From contig CADAHD010000060.1 of assembly GCA_902787595.1 (NCBI GenBank), forward strand, positions 1 through 9,834: 9,834 nt of DNA, written 5' to 3'. Under the pieces are notes generated by a model. It saw only the letters and a program-made list of their open reading frames with translations. It was not told where the DNA came from and did not search any database. This document shows, one piece after another, positions 8,819 through 9,834 of this stretch. The number at the start of each line of letters is the position of its first letter. The stretch's first letter is position 1. Source of the stretch: an uncultured Lachnospiraceae bacterium (GTDB lineage: Bacteria; Bacillota_A; Clostridia; Lachnospirales; Lachnospiraceae). Position numbers and translations under genes: made by a program.

Positions 8819-9284
8819 GAAGTGGTCGCAAATGAGGTTTTTGCGAAATGAACCACAAGAAAGCTTTTGCGGAAGTGGTCGCAAATGAGGATTTCGCAAA
8901 ATGAACCACAAGAAAGCATCCAGGGAAGTGGTCGCAAATGAGGATTTCGCAAAATGAACCACAAAAAAGCATCCAAAGAAGTGGTCGCAAATGGAGTTTT
9001 TGCAAAATGGACCACAAGAAAGCTTTTGCGGAAGTGGTCGCAAATGGAGTTTTCGCGAAATGAACCACAAGAAAGCATCCAGGGAAGTGGTCGCAAATGG
9101 AGTTTTCGCAAAATGAACCACAAAAAAGCATCCAGGGAAGTGGTCGCAAATGAGGATTTCGCGAAATGAACCACAAAAAAGCATCCAGGGAAGTGGTCGC
9201 AAATGGAGTTTTCGCGAAATGGACCACAAGAAAGCTTTTGCGGAAGTGGTCGCAAATGAGGTTTTCGCAAAATGAACCACAAGA
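8819..9284. repeat. 53-bp tandem array, 8.8 copies, exact period
   Basis: Units start with GAAGTGGTCGCAAATG at 8819, 8872, 8925, 8978, 9031, 9084, 9137, 9190 and 9243, exactly 53 bp apart with no indel. Each unit has an imperfect palindrome of about 35 bp, GTGGTC near the start and GAACCAC or GGACCAC 29 nt later, then an 18-bp linker. Linkers come in three forms: AAGAAAGCTTTTGCG (units 1, 4, 8), AAGAAAGCATCCAGG (units 2, 5) and AAAAAAGCATCC (units 3, 6, 7). The order is A-B-C, A-B-C, C-A, so a 159-bp higher-order period is visible. The last unit breaks off at 9284 against the next array. Confidence 0.95.
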
Positions 9285-9286
9285 GC

Positions 9287-9604
9287 GGCTAACACAATGA
9301 TAGAAAACAGTGCTTTTGTTAGCTGGAGTAGCTGAAAAAGAACTTGATCAGAGAGTGACTGGCTAACACAAAGTCTGAAAATGGAAGTTTTGTTAGCTGG
9401 GGTAGCAAAACAAGGGCTTGATTAGAGAGTGGCTGGCTAACACCAAGGCTGAAAATGAAGATGTTGTTAGCCGGTGGCTGTAGAAATAAGGCAGGAATCA
9501 AGCACTGTGGCTAACACCAAGGCAGAAAATAGAGGTTGTGTTAGCCAGGGTAGCCGAAAAAGAGCCGGATCATTAGGTAGCTGGCTAACACCAAGGCAGA
9601 AAAT
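9287..9604. repeat. 74-bp tandem array of hairpins, 4.3 copies, exact period
   Basis: Units begin with GGCTAACA at 9287, 9361, 9435, 9509 and 9583, exactly 74 bp apart; the fifth stops after about 22 nt. In each full unit GGCTAACAC is answered about 30 nt later by GTTAGC (9318-9323, 9392-9397), TGTTAGCC (9465-9472) or GTGTTAGCC (9538-9546). Thus each can form a stem of 6-9 bp closing an A-rich loop. The other half of the unit is less conserved and carries variants of TTGATCAGAGAGTGRCT. The array is unrelated in sequence to the 53-bp array. Confidence 0.93.
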
Positions 9605-9663
9605 TAAAGCAATAATATAAGCGAAAAGAGCAAAAATCATTGCCCCCAAAAAATATCTCCCTT

Positions 9664-9691
9664 TTTACATTGGTGTTGCTCATGATAGAAT
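9664..9691 (+). promoter_or_regulatory. Promoter of the GNAT gene
   Basis: TTTACA (9664-9669), a 16-nt spacer and TAGAAT (9686-9691), with TG one base before the -10 box (9683-9684), an extended -10. The start would fall near 9698, leaving a leader of about 28 nt. It lies 60 bp beyond the end of the 74-bp array. Confidence 0.6.
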
Positions 9692-9725
9692 AATTCAAAT
9701 CAAAATTTGGTGATGGGGTGGCAAA

Positions 9726-9834
9726 ATGATCAGAGTTATGGAGAACACTGACTTAGCACAATGTGGCATGATTTATTCAAAAGCATTCCCTATGGAGCAT
9801 TGGGGAATAGATTGGACAGCAGAAAATGCAACAG
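9726..9834 (+). CDS. GNAT-family N-acetyltransferase, 3' end outside window
   Basis: Thirty-six residues are visible before the right edge. They read like the start of a GNAT acetyltransferase: MIRVMENTDLAQCG followed by MIYSKAF and HWGIDWTAENA, the helix 1-helix 2 region seen in many small acetyltransferases, including aminoglycoside 6'-acetyltransferase-like ones. The acetyl-CoA motif lies beyond the window, so activity and substrate cannot be judged. The start is ATG 9726, with a weak purine-rich GGGGTGG (9715-9721) four nt upstream. The gene diverges from the GT2 gene across the repeat region. Confidence 0.6.
   Translation, partial: MIRVMENTDLAQCGMIYSKAFPMEHWGIDWTAENAT

Noticed and set aside
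8819..9284. CRISPR array
   Set aside because: The supposed spacers (18-bp linkers) are nearly identical and fall into three recurring types, and no cas gene is present.
8505..9295. Three overlapping minus-strand open frames of 196-240 residues
   Set aside because: All arise because the 53-bp unit lacks stop codons in every minus frame. They read the same periodic sequence, start inside repeats and have no ribosome binding site.
9287..9604. CRISPR-like reading of the 74-bp array
   Set aside because: The segments between the hairpins are variants of each other, not unique spacers.

Overview
The window looks like a chromosomal segment from a Firmicute of the clostridial type, possibly Lachnospiraceae. 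This is an inference from consensus TTGACA/TATAAT-like promoters, strong AGGAGG ribosome binding sites, a TelA-family gene, a Thr-Pro extracellular linker and an AraC regulator with a cupin domain. No rRNA, tRNA, integrase or transposase gene was seen.

Layout. (1) Positions 3-1148 hold the body of a TelA-family gene, open to the left, ending in a clear intrinsic terminator. (2) A consensus promoter drives a two-gene unit. The first gene is a membrane-anchored phosphodiester glycosidase (NAGPA domain) protein. It overlaps by ATGA with a 731-residue single-pass membrane protein that has a long, 12-residue-periodic, charged cytoplasmic region and an unrecognised outer domain. (3) A second consensus promoter drives a GDP-sugar unit: gmd, an rmd-like reductase interrupted by one in-frame TAA, and an AraC-family regulator, joined by 17-nt overlaps. 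(4) A convergent GT2 glycosyltransferase of the polyprenyl-phosphate mannose synthase type lies on the minus strand and overlaps the regulator by 11 nt. (5) About 1.4 kb without a credible gene separates the GT2 gene from a divergent GNAT acetyltransferase gene cut by the right edge.

Function. Gmd converts GDP-mannose to GDP-4-keto-6-deoxymannose, and Rmd would reduce it to GDP-D-rhamnose. Together with the GT2 enzyme and the phosphodiester glycosidase this suggests cell-surface glycan work. The nonsense codon in rmd may break the D-rhamnose branch in this strain, or it may be a sequence error.

The most unusual part is the gene-free stretch 8276-9725. Back to back it holds a 62-bp repeat (2.3 copies), a 162-bp nested palindrome, a 53-bp tandem array (8.8 copies, exact period, with a three-unit higher-order pattern) and a 74-bp tandem array (4.3 copies, exact period, each full unit able to form a hairpin). 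I do not recognise the two larger arrays. They lie between two divergent promoters, so they could be regulatory, architectural (protein-binding) or simply expanded minisatellites.
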